64,000 bases of DNA, from contig JAAGOF010000329.1 in NCBI GenBank assembly GCA_010645155.1, positions 202,443 to 266,442 on the forward strand. Reading direction: 5' to 3'. Below, piece by piece: positions 45,701-60,700 of this stretch. Position 1 is the first letter of the stretch. Each line of letters begins with the position of its first letter. Position numbers and translations under genes: made by a program. The notes beneath the pieces are model-generated. The model was not told where the DNA came from, did not search any database, and worked only from the letters and a program-made list of their open reading frames with translations. This stretch comes from Tigriopus japonicus (Eukaryota > Arthropoda > Copepoda > Harpacticoida > Harpacticidae).

Positions 45701-48700
45701 TGGTCACAAATTGAATTGAAGAGAAGGAGAAAGAGTTACTTAGTCTTTTATACTCTTGACAGAACGATGATTCACTTGAAAAGGACTGATTTTTACGGAG
45801 CTGAGGGTTTGTTTGAAAGAGTGTTGACTCATTCGATACTAACATTTACCGATACAGTCAAAGATGGATAAAGAATATTGTCGGTCAACAGAAACAGTAT
45901 TCTTGTATCGAGAGTTCTTTTTTGCCAAGAGACGTTACCTACTGAATGTACAGTATATTTGTTAAGCGACAAAAGTATTTTTTGTTCAAGAGATATTTTT
46001 CTATCGAGTATTCTTATCTCCAACTATGACAGCATTTACTATAGGCAGCTAAAAGTGGCAAGGAACGAGAATTTTCCCTTGTGGAGCATTCAAAATCTGG
46101 GACATAAAATACACGTGGTGTAACTACGATTCACTTATAGCGCGTGTTTTGAAGTTAACAAGAACCAACCATGATCTTTCCTCTACGTCATTGTCAATTC
46201 ATCGTAAGTATAGGCTCCAGTAGCAAAACTTTTAGTAAACAAATTTCTATAGTAGAAGGCAATGAAACAAGTAACCTAGCCAAAAGTCAACTAGAAGTGA
46301 ATGAATTGGCCAAGGCTAGTCGTCGATCCTAATTAGCCTCATTTCATTGAAGTTCATTGTTTCTTCATGGCATTTTCTTAACATTTTGGCCGAGGGCTTA
46401 AATCAAGTGTTTCATGTTCCTTCGCTCTAAAGAGGATCTCGTGCAAAGCCACGATGAGTCAGGAGGATATTACCGGGTTTTTTTCGGACAGAAGTTATTC
46501 CCGTGATTAGGGAGATTAGCTCCACAGAGATTAATGATTGTGAGCCATCAGCTAAAGTGCCGAGAAGCAAATGGGACGGATTTCTGAATTGCAACGGCTC
46601 CAGTTCCTCTTATCAAAAGGGAACACTCGCATTGAAAACCAACCAATCCGCTCTCCCTCTCCCTCTCGCTCTTTCTCTCACTTCCTCTCATCTTAAAAGA
46701 CTTCATTCATTCAATGGGCTTACCTTGGGCTGGGGTGAAGTTCTCGATCCACCCGAGTTGCATTTTCCATCCCGACATGAGCATTCGTAGTCTTGCGTTC
46801 CCTTTTGGGAACATGTTCCAATACCGAGACACAACTTGCCATCTCGAAGACAAGGGAACTCCCACACACAATCGGCCTGAATGCCAGAGGTCTCAAGCAC
46901 ATCGTTCAATCCAATCCGTCGTCCATCTAACTCGAGGTCTTGTAGACATCCTTGGAGATGTCTTTCACTCGAGATGACGCCCTGTTCCACGGCTCTCGAC
47001 CTCTTTGAGCTCTCGATCCCGCCAAAGTAGAGTAGACCACTGAGGTCGATGTGCTTATTCTCACCCTTTGAAGGCCTCAAGGTACGAGTTTCGCCATCTA
47101 CTGTGACCTCAATATAGGATGGATTGAATTGGGCCTTGATGGCGTGCCAAGTTCCGTCGCTAATCGAGATGTCGCTTTTGAGTTGAATAACCCCGTTTCC
47201 CTGTAAAATAATGGGAGGAGAGTTGAGGTGATGAAGATCCTGATTAATGAAGCCGTGTCTCACACCGGGAAGCAAAAAAGTCTAGTCAAAGATAATTGTT
47301 GGGAATTCTCGCCCATCTCGTTACCACTTGTTTTTCTGGCAATTATTCAATTGTCAGGAACTAGCCCAGACAGACTCAAGATCATTCTCGATTGGATGAG
47401 GTCTGTTGATAAAGTCAAGCTGAAAGAAACACCGTTTCAACTTCATTCTCACCTGATCCAAAAGCAGTCGAGGTAGGCCGTTCCAAATCTCTAAAGCGAC
47501 GAAATCTTTGTTCGCTGATGGGCCAGTGTTGTAGAATAACACAGCATTGGTCGAGTGGGTCTTGACCTGGAACAAGGAACAACGAGAGTGGAAATGTAAT
47601 CAGGATGTAAATCAGTAGCGTCATCCTTCCAAAAGATCCCTCTTTTTCCTTCTTCCTTGAGTGATGATGAAGTGGATTTTGGGACAAGTTATTCAGGGTA
47701 ACAAAGAGGGGGTTGCTAAGCTTTTCTTTTGGCCAAAGAGAGTACACCATAAAGCCAATTTGTCATATTGTCAGTTCGGCCAACCATCCATCTAACCAGA
47801 GAACCATTGAGTTTCCTTTGAAAATGACTTTGACATTGAAGAGGGGACCCTTTGCAAATCACGGAAAGTGTGACTCGATACCAAAACTTCGGACAAGATG
47901 TTGAATTTCCCCTACACTCGATGGTTTCCTAGAATCCGTTTACCGTGCCTGTTTGGTCGGGAATGTAAATGTGGCAGAATAGGGCTATAAAACGAGATGT
48001 AATAGGAAATACATGCATGCCTCCTCTGCCCTTCCCTGAATAATATCTTTCGCCTTTGTGTGTCTTTTCAGATTCCTTATCATCTCGGAAAGAGGTAAGA
48101 AGGTGGTCCAAGGACGTTGTGGGCGTGTTTAAAACTTAATCTAAATTACTCACACAACTGAAGTCGATGTGGAACTTGAGTCTACGAATGGATCCAATGT
48201 TTGCAATTTCAGGCTTTTTTTCTCCTTTTGAATGTTGAAATGTTCCACTTGGGAGTCTATTTGTTTAACCTTTTATTGAATATTGTACCGTTGGAAGTTG
48301 GAACCGGTTGCTAGGAAAGCGTTCCAAGTCTAATACTTGTCACGATCAGAACCTCAAACTCCAAGATGGCATCCTCGTTACGACCTTTTAAATGTTGTCC
48401 CCAGAGTGCCTCAAAGTCCAGATCTAGGTCACTTATCCTCGGCGAGGATAGTAGTATTAGTAATGAATGGTTCATTTACTTGAAACACCCGGTGAGGTGC
48501 TTGAGTTGAGAGCCAAAGGAACGTTGAGCAGACGAACATTTTTCTAGTATCTCGCTCGAGCACAGATCTGTGCGCATGACAGTAATGGAAAAGGGTTCAC
48601 AAAAAGCGCCCAGGCTCAGATATTTTTGGGTTCGCAACCTCATAGTACTCTGCCGTACTTGAAGGACGACTACAATATGAGAGAAAGTCAACTTTTGAGT

Positions 48701-51700
48701 TACAAGATAATTTTTAAGGTAAATCTTATGGTTACAAAAGGAAGCTTCAGATTCACTTTCCTTGAATATTCGTTGGTAATGAGTAATGAATAGGTTGGAA
48801 ACATTTGCTAGAAAGTTTGTTTTTCAAGTTGAAGATATGGCCAAAAAAGTTTTTAAAACTTTATGTTCTCGATTTTTTTTTGGTTTAGAAAATGGGAAAA
48901 AAAGCACGAAAGTGTTTTCCTTCTCAATTTGCCCCTAATAGACCTAAAATATTTGACAGTTTTGGTCCCAAAATTTAAATTCCTTTTTTACATCTAAATT
49001 TCGGAAGAATATAACTTTAGGCTTGGAAACCGTGAAAAGTTAACTCTCAAAAAATACAAAAAAAGTTTGCATTCCGTTTGAAACCTCAAAAAGTTGATTT
49101 TCGGGCCAAAACATCAAGAAGAGTTTTTTAGAAGTTTTCAGTAAAGACATTTTAAAGTCTTGTTTTTCTTTTGATAACGGTTCTCTTTCAATATAGGCCT
49201 CTAATGCAGAAGGTCGAGGGGACGTTGTTGCTGGTGATGTTTCTGGAACTTGGCTGGACAAGATAATCTCACTTGGGAAATACGGAGAAGGAAAAGGCAT
49301 GAAGAAGATCAGAACACTAGGAAAGAGGTCTTCTGAGAACGCCCTCTCCACAAAAAGGACCCGGAAAGAGGGTCTGGACCTTTATTCCCAACGATTCTTT
49401 TTTCTCTCTCAAGATTGCACTCATTTGCGTGGAATTTATGAGATACTGCAGAAATCTGAACAAAAGGAATATGGGTCATTCATGTTGCACATAACAGTAC
49501 GCAGAATCCGCACGAAGTACATAGTTTAATTTTACACATCCCCTGTTCCACGTTGCTTCAGAAGGACGAATCTGGCAATAAACCACAGACTGTCACAAGC
49601 CGGAAGTAAAAAGTGGAAATAAATTGTTCGGAAATACCAAAGTACAATTGCTTTATAGGGTTGAGTGTTTTGCGGATAGGAAGGAAAGTGGTATTTCTAT
49701 CCATGAATATGTTAGCGCCATGTTGGAACTTGACGCCTAGAACCGAGTAAATGGCCTCAAATCCCTCTACACTGAATAGAATCAGGGGAAGGCTGAAAAA
49801 AACCTCACTACACCCACTGCAAGATGGGTATCCGTCTGTCTTCGAAGGCCAAAATGGAAGGAAAAGGAAACTGTCCAAGGTTTTTGAAGCCTTTGGGATC
49901 ATCTCGTCATGCTTAGTTCTACACATTTTGTGTTCCAATACTCCCTGTTCCGCCATCATGGGAGGGAAGACCAGCCCTCATTGCTTTTGAGAGGGTCTGT
50001 TCGTCTGAGAATCTGGATCATGCGGAAAGACGCAAGCTTGTCAGCCATAACCAAACACGATTTATGCAAAATGAGCTGAAGCGTGATGGGTTATCATGTA
50101 TGGCCTTCCTTTCAGTGACGTTTGGCACTGGTTAAATAACCAACAAAATTGGAAACATCTTAATTTGAGTCTCGAGAGCCGTTCAAAGTACTGGACCATG
50201 TGGGAGCCCCAGTAAAATTCCCATTATCTGATCAGCCAAATATTACACGCATTTTGTATTTTCATCCAGTGCCTCGCTTCATCTAGTCCAGACTAGATTG
50301 AAAAGCTTTGACTCAGCTCAGTTTTCCCCCATCCAAGCAATGTCGTGGCTTTTGAAAAGTGAAGAAAACAGTCTTGAGCCTGTTAAGCAAGTGGGAAAAT
50401 GACGCTTGTTCAAAAAATGAGGGACGGATGATGAACATAATGTAAGGAACTTTCCCTCCCCCTCAAGCTGACATGCAGTCAATGGAAAGAGGGAATTTTA
50501 ATACAAGAGCCTAGGGTGTTCACTCTTCTTCACACTTCTCGAATAAAGTGTTGCTCATATTGGTATTCGGAATGCTCAAAGTGCGTCTCATATGGCACTG
50601 CGGAACACTCTCAAACGTGCCCCATTGATGATGGCAAGGACGAAGGAAGAGTGGAACAACTAAGATTAGGAGTGCGGATGCCATAGGCATAGGGGAAAAG
50701 GCACAGACGCTCTGTTCTGTGTTGGATTAACCTAATTATTAGCCGCGTCTATCATCAAAGGCTCGTGCAAAATTAGGCGCCCCTTCCACTTCCACCCAAT
50801 GAGTCTTCTCATTCATGTCTCATTCCTTTGTTCTCCAATAAACCCGGGTCAAACACTCGCTCTTAACCTTTCCCACTTTGGCTTCCTCTCCCCACAACTG
50901 ATTACGTAGTATATGTGACCGCATCGAAGCAAGTCTCGAATTCACAGATGTAAAAAAAGAGACCTTATCGCGCATCATCGAATGAAAGTCATGATTAATG
51001 GCCAAACTATATCAAGTGGATAAGCCAATACTGACTTTCCTGAGTTTGCCTTTTCAACATGGCCAACCTAGCCCCATATCGCATATAATGCCTTTCTTTC
51101 TTCGACGTTTTGACCCAGAGACAGAGAAGAGAGACTCGAGAATTGTTCCACTTTCGAGTGCCTTTGTATCTTGCACCTCAGCTTCATTAGCACCCCGGTC
51201 AAGTCGAAGATGGATGTTAGCATCGAAAATAAAGGTACTTACTTTCATAAAATAGAGCAAAATCGGGGGCTCTATTCTCTCAAAGGCGGCCATTTCTTTG
51301 CTTGTCTCAAATTGTTACACATTAAGTAATTCTATCCAATTGTTTAAAAGAAATTTCATAGGATAATTGGATTAAAATGCGCTTAAAATAATTCAAGTTT
51401 TGAAATTGAATCTTTCACAGAAAAAGCTCCCTCAAATACTGAAAAATATTGGGAGACAAGCTGTCTTGGGTGCTAATTCTAAATCCACTTTGATCTGAAA
51501 TTCTCTAGCTCTGGATGAGTGAGTCAGTTGGGCTCTCAAGATCTTAGAAGAGCTTACTTATCTGAGACGATTCGTGATGGATTGCTCATGGGTAGGTGGA
51601 TGACTGACAGAAATGAGCAAATATGTTGTGTTGTGTGAAATTGGAAAAAGTAGCATCACCACTTCTCTCGCGTTGCTGAAGTGCGAAGCTTGGAAATGGG

Positions 51701-54700
51701 GTAAAATACGTTTCACATCAGAGAGCTTCAAGAGAGGTCAAGCAAGGTGGAGCCAATTATCCCCCGTTAGTTTCGCTTAAGACTGAAATGCCAAAGGATG
51801 CACAATCAGTTTTTCGACCGTTGCTGAAGTTTGCAACCTCTTAGCAGCAATTACTGCACCTCCAATTGATTGAGGAGTACGCACGAGGGGACAAAGTGGT
51901 GAACGGCTTCTGAATGGACGAGAAGTGCATGCACGATGGGAACGAACGAACTATTATCAACTTTTTCCCCCTCTCTCTCCCCAATTTCTCGAAACCACTT
52001 CAAACACTTGAGCAGACTTGTTCGCATCCAAGGAGAGTTGAGAAGGACACGGAGGACATATTTGATATTCAAGTCATGAAATCGCTTGCAAGCTCTAGCA
52101 TAAGGGAACAAAAGAACCAAGGTTGTGGCAAAAAGGGAGAAGACTGGGTGAATATAGGTGAAGTGGAGGCCTGTGTGCCTCTGTTCCCTGTGGGAACACG
52201 GTCCACCTACGAACGAACGTACATTTGTAGTGATCTTCACCACAACTAACAACTTCAACGGCCTTGAAATCCAGTCGAAGGAATAAGGCCAAGTTCCTTT
52301 ATTGCATCTCTCCTTCTCTTTTTGGCCTTCCTGTCTTGACGACCGCAAATGCTATGAATGCGTCCTTAGCCACAAAACCGACCTTGCCAAAATGAAGGCG
52401 TGAGGTCTGGTGAGCTGTTTGAGATGACGATGATGATGCCAACGATGGTGGTGACTCTGGAGGCTGACTCTACACAATTCCACTGAATCACACTTATGAA
52501 TCTTTGTCATTTTATGACTACCGAACTTGATTGCCACTCGTCATAATGCATTTCTTTGTCAAGCTTCGCTCATCATCTCTCGGGAACAAATGCACGAATT
52601 AAGCTCGAACGCACACGGTTTAGAATCCAATGACTCGACTCAATCAAATGAACCCCGTTCACAAATCCATCGAGTCTTCTACATCTCTTACCTTAAAGCT
52701 GACCATGGCTCCACTCCTGGATATCCAATTAGGAAATGATATGAAAGCCCTGGGTTGAACAAAGCTGATGGCCTGTTCATTCGTGGCATCGAATTCTCGA
52801 CTACAATCCCACGTCAGATTCTTCACAATCGCAGGATTTGGTCCATTTGGGATGGCTTTGAGCTGAAACGAAAACATGAGCTTCAAATATATTGTCAGAA
52901 ACGAGAAAAAAAGAGAAACTTGGCGTTTGTCCCAGAAAAAAATCCTCAGAATAAATAAACCAGGATTAGACACAAGCGCAAAAAATGCTTGTATTTTCTT
53001 CGACTGTTGCGGACCAAATTTCAAACAATTCATTCATAGTGAAGAGCTAAGGGTCCAACATCATTGGACGACATATGCTTAGTAGATATTCCAGGCACAC
53101 CTGAGCCAAGAGGCCTGGCAGTGATTAACAATGATCCAGAGGCGGGGGTTTAGTTTGGACAGATTTGTAGAGTATGTCCAGCTCATAAATCATTCCCGGT
53201 ACTTGGGTAAAAAAATACGAAGCGAAGACAACAGACCTAAAAGAGAAGCATGCTTGGCACCGCGGGACTCTTAGGGGCATTGGTGAAGCAAAAAGCTCCC
53301 TATTTGCAAGGGACACTTACCCTTCTCAGGGTCTCCGAGAATGATAAATAGAGGAACACAACATCCCTGGGGCCCACCAAGCTCATCCCTCCTAACCTTG
53401 CTGAAGACATGCACATGATGATGGTGGTTGGAACACTTGAGTGGCCCACATTCATTCATCCCGGACGAATGCCTGAGTGACAGGATAAGGCCAAAAGGCC
53501 GTGCAATTTCTTGTCTTTTGTCTGGACAAGTTTGGTCCAAAGACCTTGCTTGGGTTGGGGTTTCTAGCTTTAGTCGGAGGCCAGAGCACGAACTCTGGAA
53601 GCCACACCATATCAAATATCCTTCTTGGGACGGTGAAATTTGTGCAAAGCTCCTGTCCTTGGGATATCCCTTTAGATTGCTGACAGGGACCATGCCCAAG
53701 TATTACAGGGAACGGTACACCAGGGCATTATAACCGGCGTTCCCTGGTTGTCTGGCATTGGAAGTATTTTTGCTCAGTCGCCGGCGAGTGTAATCAACAT
53801 TGTCAAGATGAATCATGTCAGTAGACAACGTGAAACGAGAAGCAGTGCTTTACAACACCTACCTCGATGTGATTTTATCCCTGGCTTAAGGCTAAACCCT
53901 CTACCAGGAAGTTCAAATGGAATCAGATCAAGTCGGCAAAGTTGGTTCAATATTGAATGGGGAACTTATTTTTAAGAGGCGACTTTCCCTCTTGAAACAG
54001 TCTTCTTTTTTACGGATGTAACGAGTAATTGTGTTAAACGACCGGACACTAAGGTCATCACAAAAGCTAATTTGGGGGGTACTTTTGCTCGTTACCTTGG
54101 CCTTTCAAGGAAGTCACACATAAATCTCTCAAGAGACAAATATTGTCTACTGAACGCCTTTGTGGAGCAGGCAGGGAAACATTTCCCCAAGACGTTTTTT
54201 GTCGTACTTCGGAACGAACTCGGGAGTGCGATCCATCCGGTTCCTTCGTCCGGTTCTTTTCACCCTGCGGGAAAGGGCTGATTCATACATCCTTTAGTCC
54301 TTTAGAAGTAGCAGTATGTACATGAACCTCACTTCAAGCCCAAAGTACTTCGTGAACGCTGTCAGAAAGCCTGAACTTTGCTGGCCTGAAATAATTATGT
54401 GAGGCTCACCGCAGAATAGGACAATGTCTTCTCGGTCTTTCGACTCATTTCGTTGTTCCCAGTTTCCCTCGTCTGTCTTACCTTGGCTTCCTCTAGAACC
54501 TGGACACCGTTGAAGTAGACCTCCTCGAGGCAACCTCGAAAGTTTTCCTGGTTTCCCAGAAAAATCTCGCTGAAATCGCCCATTCCCCCAACGAACACCC
54601 CAAAATGCACATTCAGCTCGTAGAATCTTCCGGGCAAATTCACTCTGAAATAAAGAGAAATGATGATGAAAATATGGACCAAGAACGACTCAACAACGTA

Positions 54701-57700
54701 TGCCATTGCGATATGGGCCGCCCACAACCCAAAAGGGAGAAATGGAATAACTTTCTTTCTCATCCCGTGTCCTTTGTCCCATTTGAGGAGTTCCCCGGAG
54801 AAACGGAAAACACACAGCCAGTCTCATTGCCTTTTGGGATCTTATCTGTCGGTTTTGGCACATAAAAATGGTTCCTTTAATTTGGTTTTATCTTGGAACA
54901 CAGATCTGCTACTGGCACACCCAACAGACAGACAACCATTGGCCCAGTTATGTTATGTTCAGATGCACCCATTCATCTGGACAAATGTCAAATTTTCTAA
55001 ATACGTCATCTTCCTCTCTAGAGGCTCTAGTGTTCCACTTTTGATATGAGAAAATGGTGCAGTCACTCTGAAAATATGAGCAAACAAGTCAGCAGAAGTG
55101 CATATTACGCCATTCTGCTTGGTCTTTGTAAGCATAGAGCGATATGTTTGCACGGGATAGACCAAGAGCCTTGTTGCTAGAACTGCAAATTTTAAGGCCA
55201 AATCGACCGGCCTTTAAAGGATGTCGCAGGTCCAATAGTTATCTAGGCCACCACAGCCAGAGGTGGTCTTTTCGTCATTTACGTTTAAGCCCGTTTCTCG
55301 CTGAGAGGACCATTATGGACCCTAAAATGTTGTTGCATTTTCCATTCTTCGAGACGATTGCATTGTGTAGTACATTCTTTGACGATAACGATCAAAATGG
55401 TTGTGTGACAGTTATACACCCCTTCTCTCTGAGGACACACATATGAAAAATGAACTAGTTTACGAGTGGATGAACAGCTTGAACAAGACTGTTTCTCAAC
55501 ATTTCAATCAATTTGCAACGTGGTCACTCCAAAAGCAGGAAAAAAAGTCGAAAAATGTGGCTTATTTTACATCAAAACGTTGTCAAACATTTTGCACGGA
55601 CCAATGTTTGCTTATCTAGATATCCTTGTAGATCATCGATCAATTGTTGTTACAACAACAGTCTTTTCAAGTTGACCTTCCCCTCGTAACGGACAAGACA
55701 ATTGAGCCACTACGACCATTCCAGGTTCATGTCCCTTGTGATATCGAGAAGAGTGCAGTGCAAGAAAAACCAATTCGATATCCGGAGTGACCTCAATGAC
55801 GGAGGTGCACAAAATCTTCAATATCTACCCACTTGATTGTTGATTGGTCCCCAAGGATCTATGTTGTCTTTTTCCAACCACTAGAGGCGCCTTGAAGATT
55901 AATGAGGACCATTTACATTTAACAGGTGCTTCTCTCAGCAAAGATTCACGATAACTTTATATTTGACATTCATTCCAAATAATTTCTATGGAACCACTAG
56001 TCTGTACTTCGAAGTTAATGAATACCGGTGCATCCAATACGTGACATGTCTCTTAAAGTTGGATTCAGGGCAAGAAGAAAAATGTGGTGAAAGGCATTTT
56101 CCATCTTCCCGTTCTCCTTCCTCAAATATAAAAGAGAGAGAAAAAACATTTTTCCCAAATATGGAACAAACGAGGGACCTTATGACATTGTTAACGGGGG
56201 AGGGGAATGCATTTTTGTCAAAAATGTTCCCACAACGGTCCCATTCATCCCATACAAAAATCGACTTCCTGGAATAAAAATACGGAATGAACCACTTTTA
56301 TGGACTTCCATGCAACACGGTTCGTGGGGTGGTGCCATTGGGCATTGAGGATCACCCAAAGTTGGTTGAGAATCGAAACGCCGAAGAGGCGACTTTTCTG
56401 AGGGAAAGGTTTTCTCTCAGGACATCATGGTATATCATTTTTCACGAGGTTCCTTGCCCTATGAAGCAAGTCATTCTTCATCTCAAGTGTCACCGAAAAA
56501 CTTGGAAAACAGAAAAGTGATTGGTATAGAATGAGTTATGACAGGGACCAACGAGGAAACGACCGAAAAGAGGATCAAACCAGGAAGAACGTTTGAAGAG
56601 AACCAGACTTAGTCTTTGCCAAATAGGCAGGAAAACCTGTTCCAAATTGGCAGCCACTTCAGTAGAATGCCATTAAGATCGTACACATTAAACGCATTGC
56701 TTTCTACAACCAGTCGAGTTCAATTCCAAGGCTGAAAAAATCCGCCCATTTTTTGAGCCGCACTTCAGACGTGGGACAAAAGAAAAGCCGAATCATTCCA
56801 TAAAACCCCTTGAATGTCGAGGGTGTAATTCCAATTTTTATGATTCATCGCTCCCACTCCAAGTCTAACAAAAGCGATGGCCTTTTCATATCAATGGCCT
56901 TTCGTATCCGAAGACTTATGCCCCAACTCAAAAAGAGAAGTTGAGCAGCGAAAAGTCCGAATGAAACTAAAACAATCCAGAATTCTCTGCACGCTTACTT
57001 TTGGTCCACCACCCCATTTTCTTGTGTTCCAAAGGAACTCGAAACTAAAAGCGAAATGGAGCCTTGCTAAGAATTCTACAACGCTTCTGGACGAAACACT
57101 AACATATCATGACCCGTTTTAGAGTTCAATCGTATGTTCATTACTTGCTCATTCATCCCAATATGACGAACCCTGTTCCCTTGGGAACCAAAAAAGGCCA
57201 ACGTACTTAACTATACTATTCCGCACACTCTGTGTTGTACGCCATTCATAGTTTGTCTAGAGGCTTATTGTACACATTAATAATGGAGTGCTTATTTGCT
57301 CGGTCAGTTTGCCTTCTGAGTTGCTCCTTCTCAGTTTCTTGCAAAGGGATCTTGTATCCAGTCTACTTACGTACAACTTCGGCTAAGGGAAACTTGGCTT
57401 TCAAGAGGGGGGTTTCCCCAGTCCAGCCAAGCTGTACTCTACTAGTATATGGACGTGACATGATTCTGACCACTTCGAAATCTGCTTTTATGTAGGTCCA
57501 ATCCCTCGACACTCTGGGATTCACTTCAATTTCTACCCTAGTTGGACAATCGCAATGAGAAGGCTACTTCAGAAAGGTGATTGACAAATCATCATCAATT
57601 ATTGGTGAGAAATCAATCTTGGGATGCATTGAAAGTAAATTTGCTAGAGGATTGGTTGGCACGTGATAAAAAACAGGTGACCAAATGATGCAGTAAGATA

Positions 57701-60700
57701 TTAGGTGACAATCTGGTAAATATAAAAAGGACTTTTTGTTTTCTCAGTTTAGGGAGGGAAAATGTCCTTTTCAAGAGATCAAAAATAGATATCTTGTTGC
57801 TTGTTTTTAGGTTTATTTGTGTGATTTGATTGTAAAAGAAAAGGATAAAGAGAAAAAGCACGAAGAAAAGAAACTTTACAAGAAAGTGGTATCTTACCTA
57901 CTATCATTAAAAGTAATGTGAATTTGAGGCGAAAACGTGGACCCAAATTCAAAATGATAACATTACCAATCTTGAGCATATTTGTGAAGAAATCACAAGC
58001 AGCGGTTTATTTCAGCTATAATTGTTTAGCTCTGGGGAATGTAAATTTTTGTCCATATCCTTTGACGATCACAGTAACACTTATAGTATATTAGCCATCA
58101 TGATTTAGGTTCACTATTTCAAAAAAAGCAAAATTGAAAGATCTCACAATTTTAGATGAGAAATTGAAGGACAGTTTAATCAAATCAAATATGAAAAAGA
58201 ACATTACTTGTTCAGTTTAAAAATCCGTTTCCAAAACAATCACAATTTCTGTCCCTGCTTCCCAATGTCAAAATTTATGTTTTCCCCCTCAAAATGGTGC
58301 ATTGTTATTTTTTTAAATGAAAGATCTGAACACTTCAGTATTTCTTGAAAATGAAACCTTGCAGAAGCCCACGAGAATTGACCAAATAGTTCCATGGATT
58401 TACCTTTTTCCATATGCGACAAGCCGAAACGCCAAGGAAAGGAGTCGCAAGTAACAACAAATGTGTCGATAATGTTTGAATTTAAGCAACAGCCCTGTTG
58501 TTGGCCTCTTTGTCGACATATTTTGTTAGTGTATCAAATGCGTTGCCTTTGGAAGCTTATAGTATATGTACTCTTAAGTGAAAAAAAATCCAGACCCTCC
58601 CATTAAGGTCAATTTGGTTGGCCATTGAACTGAGCATTTCCAATCGAAAACGACCAATTTTATTGGCTCGATACTCTGGAAACAAATTTCAATGTCACCA
58701 AATGTGCCACGAATGGAAGCAGTCAGAATTTTTGGATGCTTTCGCATTCACAAATCTCAACGAGAGGGTGCCATAAAATGCAAATATTTAGAAATATGGA
58801 AGATTCACCACATGTCAAAGAAACGAAAGCAAAAACATATTTAAAGATGCTCTCTCGGAAAAAAGCGCAATAAAGCCAAACGAGAGCTGGATATGGATCC
58901 ACCATTACATGTTTTTGGGTAGAACTCTCTGAAATTATTCCGAGAGACAAAAAGAAACGAGTGAGGAAGTGAGTGGAACAGTCGAGGAGGCGCTTTCAAT
59001 TCGTCAAAATCTTCACTCACACCACCATCTTTGAACTGTAAGAATTAGACGTCCTTGGGCGACTTTTCATGGCTTTGAATACACCAAATCCATTTGTAGG
59101 TGTGTTCCTTGGGAGTGCTTCCTTTGAGTGGTAGGATGAAGTTGAAAATGCTTGAAATCTAAAGGGACTTTCATGGTTTGAAGTGATGGAGAAACAGAGC
59201 CACCATCAATTTGCCATTTTTTCAAAGGAGCCAAGTCAAAAAGGAACTCTTGCCATCATTTTCAAAAGAAAGAAGAAGAGGAGGAGGAGAAGGAGGAGGG
59301 AAAATTCGTCGTTCTTTGGCTGAAAGCTCGTCCCAAAACGCCCACAAACCGTAAAAGGGGACTGCGAAATTAAATGGACTAAATATGCAAAGCGGAACCC
59401 ACAGCAAAGCTGGCTGCTTGTTGACGTCTTCTAGTGCGTAATAATGCATATAGGACCCCAAAAATGGAACTCGTCCTCTTCAACTCCTCCAACCCAACTC
59501 AAACAACAGTGAAGATCTGTTTAACTACTACCATCACCTCCTGCCTGACATTTCGACGAAGATGCCTGTTGGGATCTGATAGAGGAGAACCTTGTACAGT
59601 GTTCCACGGCACGTACAAATAGTACGTACTATATTGCATTGATATATGGTTATGATGTAGATGAAGAAAAGAGGAAAAGAGACCGAGCTATTTCCTGTGG
59701 GGAAATTGTTCAATGCTCCTCCTTCTCAGATTCAGTTTGGAACAAAGGCTAAACTAATCTAAATACACCGAGCTAGGTGCCGACAAAGTTCCCCTGAATA
59801 TGAATGCACTGGCTTTTTGAGGACTTTCTACAAAACAGAATCCTTGATTGCGAGACGGAAATCCTGATCAGGGGATGACGATCGTATCAAGAATATTTAT
59901 TATGCAAAACATTGCCACATCTTGGACGGTTTGATTGGCCCTGAAGGCAATGATAAACCCAAATTCAAGGGATGAAATTTATCTTTACGATACATCCTCG
60001 ATTCGCAAGCTCATAAGGAGGTTCAAAACATCCTGCGGATATTTGCCACATGATTGGTCCATAAATATGGCAAAAATCGGGACCGTGGAACAGGCCGTCG
60101 CGGACTGTCAGTATGACACAAATGTATTAACGTCAGAATTCCTTTCCACTTGAAGGCAAATATTCAAATGTCATGCAGTTTCACGAATGATATTCATGGA
60201 GAATCGTGTCAAGTCTAGACCTTGTTACCATTTGAAATACGTATAAGTTGGCGGTCAGTCCGATTCAGCTCAAAATGCAGCCTTTTTTTGCTCCGGCCTT
60301 CTTTCGCTTGGCCAGACATTTCATATTTACCGAATGAAGGAATGATTTCCGTAATGTGAACGAGTCAGAGCCGAGTGAGCGTACTTACCTTTTCGAAGCA
60401 GCCATTAAAGGCCATAAGCCTCGAGACCAACCAACCAAGGCCGATATACCGAGACGACGGCCACATTTCCCGGAACTAACTTGGGTGAAATTATTATCCA
60501 AACGTGCTTGGACTTGCCAGACACACCACTCAAGTTCCTTCTTTTGAAGGCCAGTATGTGATTAGGATTTCTGCCCATTTTACCCCATGGGATTCTTTTT
60601 ATCCGGTCTATGCCACCGCATTGGATTGGTCAAATCTCGTGTCTAGGATTGGTTCAAGCGAGATTCCAGATTTTGCCCTTATTTTGTACTGTTCTGTGCT

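Noticed and set aside
49558..49959. 133-codon minus-strand open frame in a CSPG4 intron
   Set aside because: No family signature, overlapped by an open frame on the other strand, and no promoter or splice context.
51851..52348. 165-codon minus-strand open frame inside a CSPG4 intron
   Set aside because: No recognisable domain, no fitting splice sites, and it conflicts with the laminin-G 2 exon join, so it is probably a chance ORF.
59016..59034. Microexon-like TTACAG...GTGAGT pair on the minus strand
   Set aside because: Only 13-15 bases lie between the signals, with no homology to place them in the CSPG4 product.
60388..60480. Possible CSPG4 first exon with ATG and an AAG|GTAAGT donor on the minus strand
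   Set aside because: The donor is strong, but the predicted N terminus is only weakly signal-peptide-like, and the tentative 63666-63728 exon lies further upstream, so it would be out of order.
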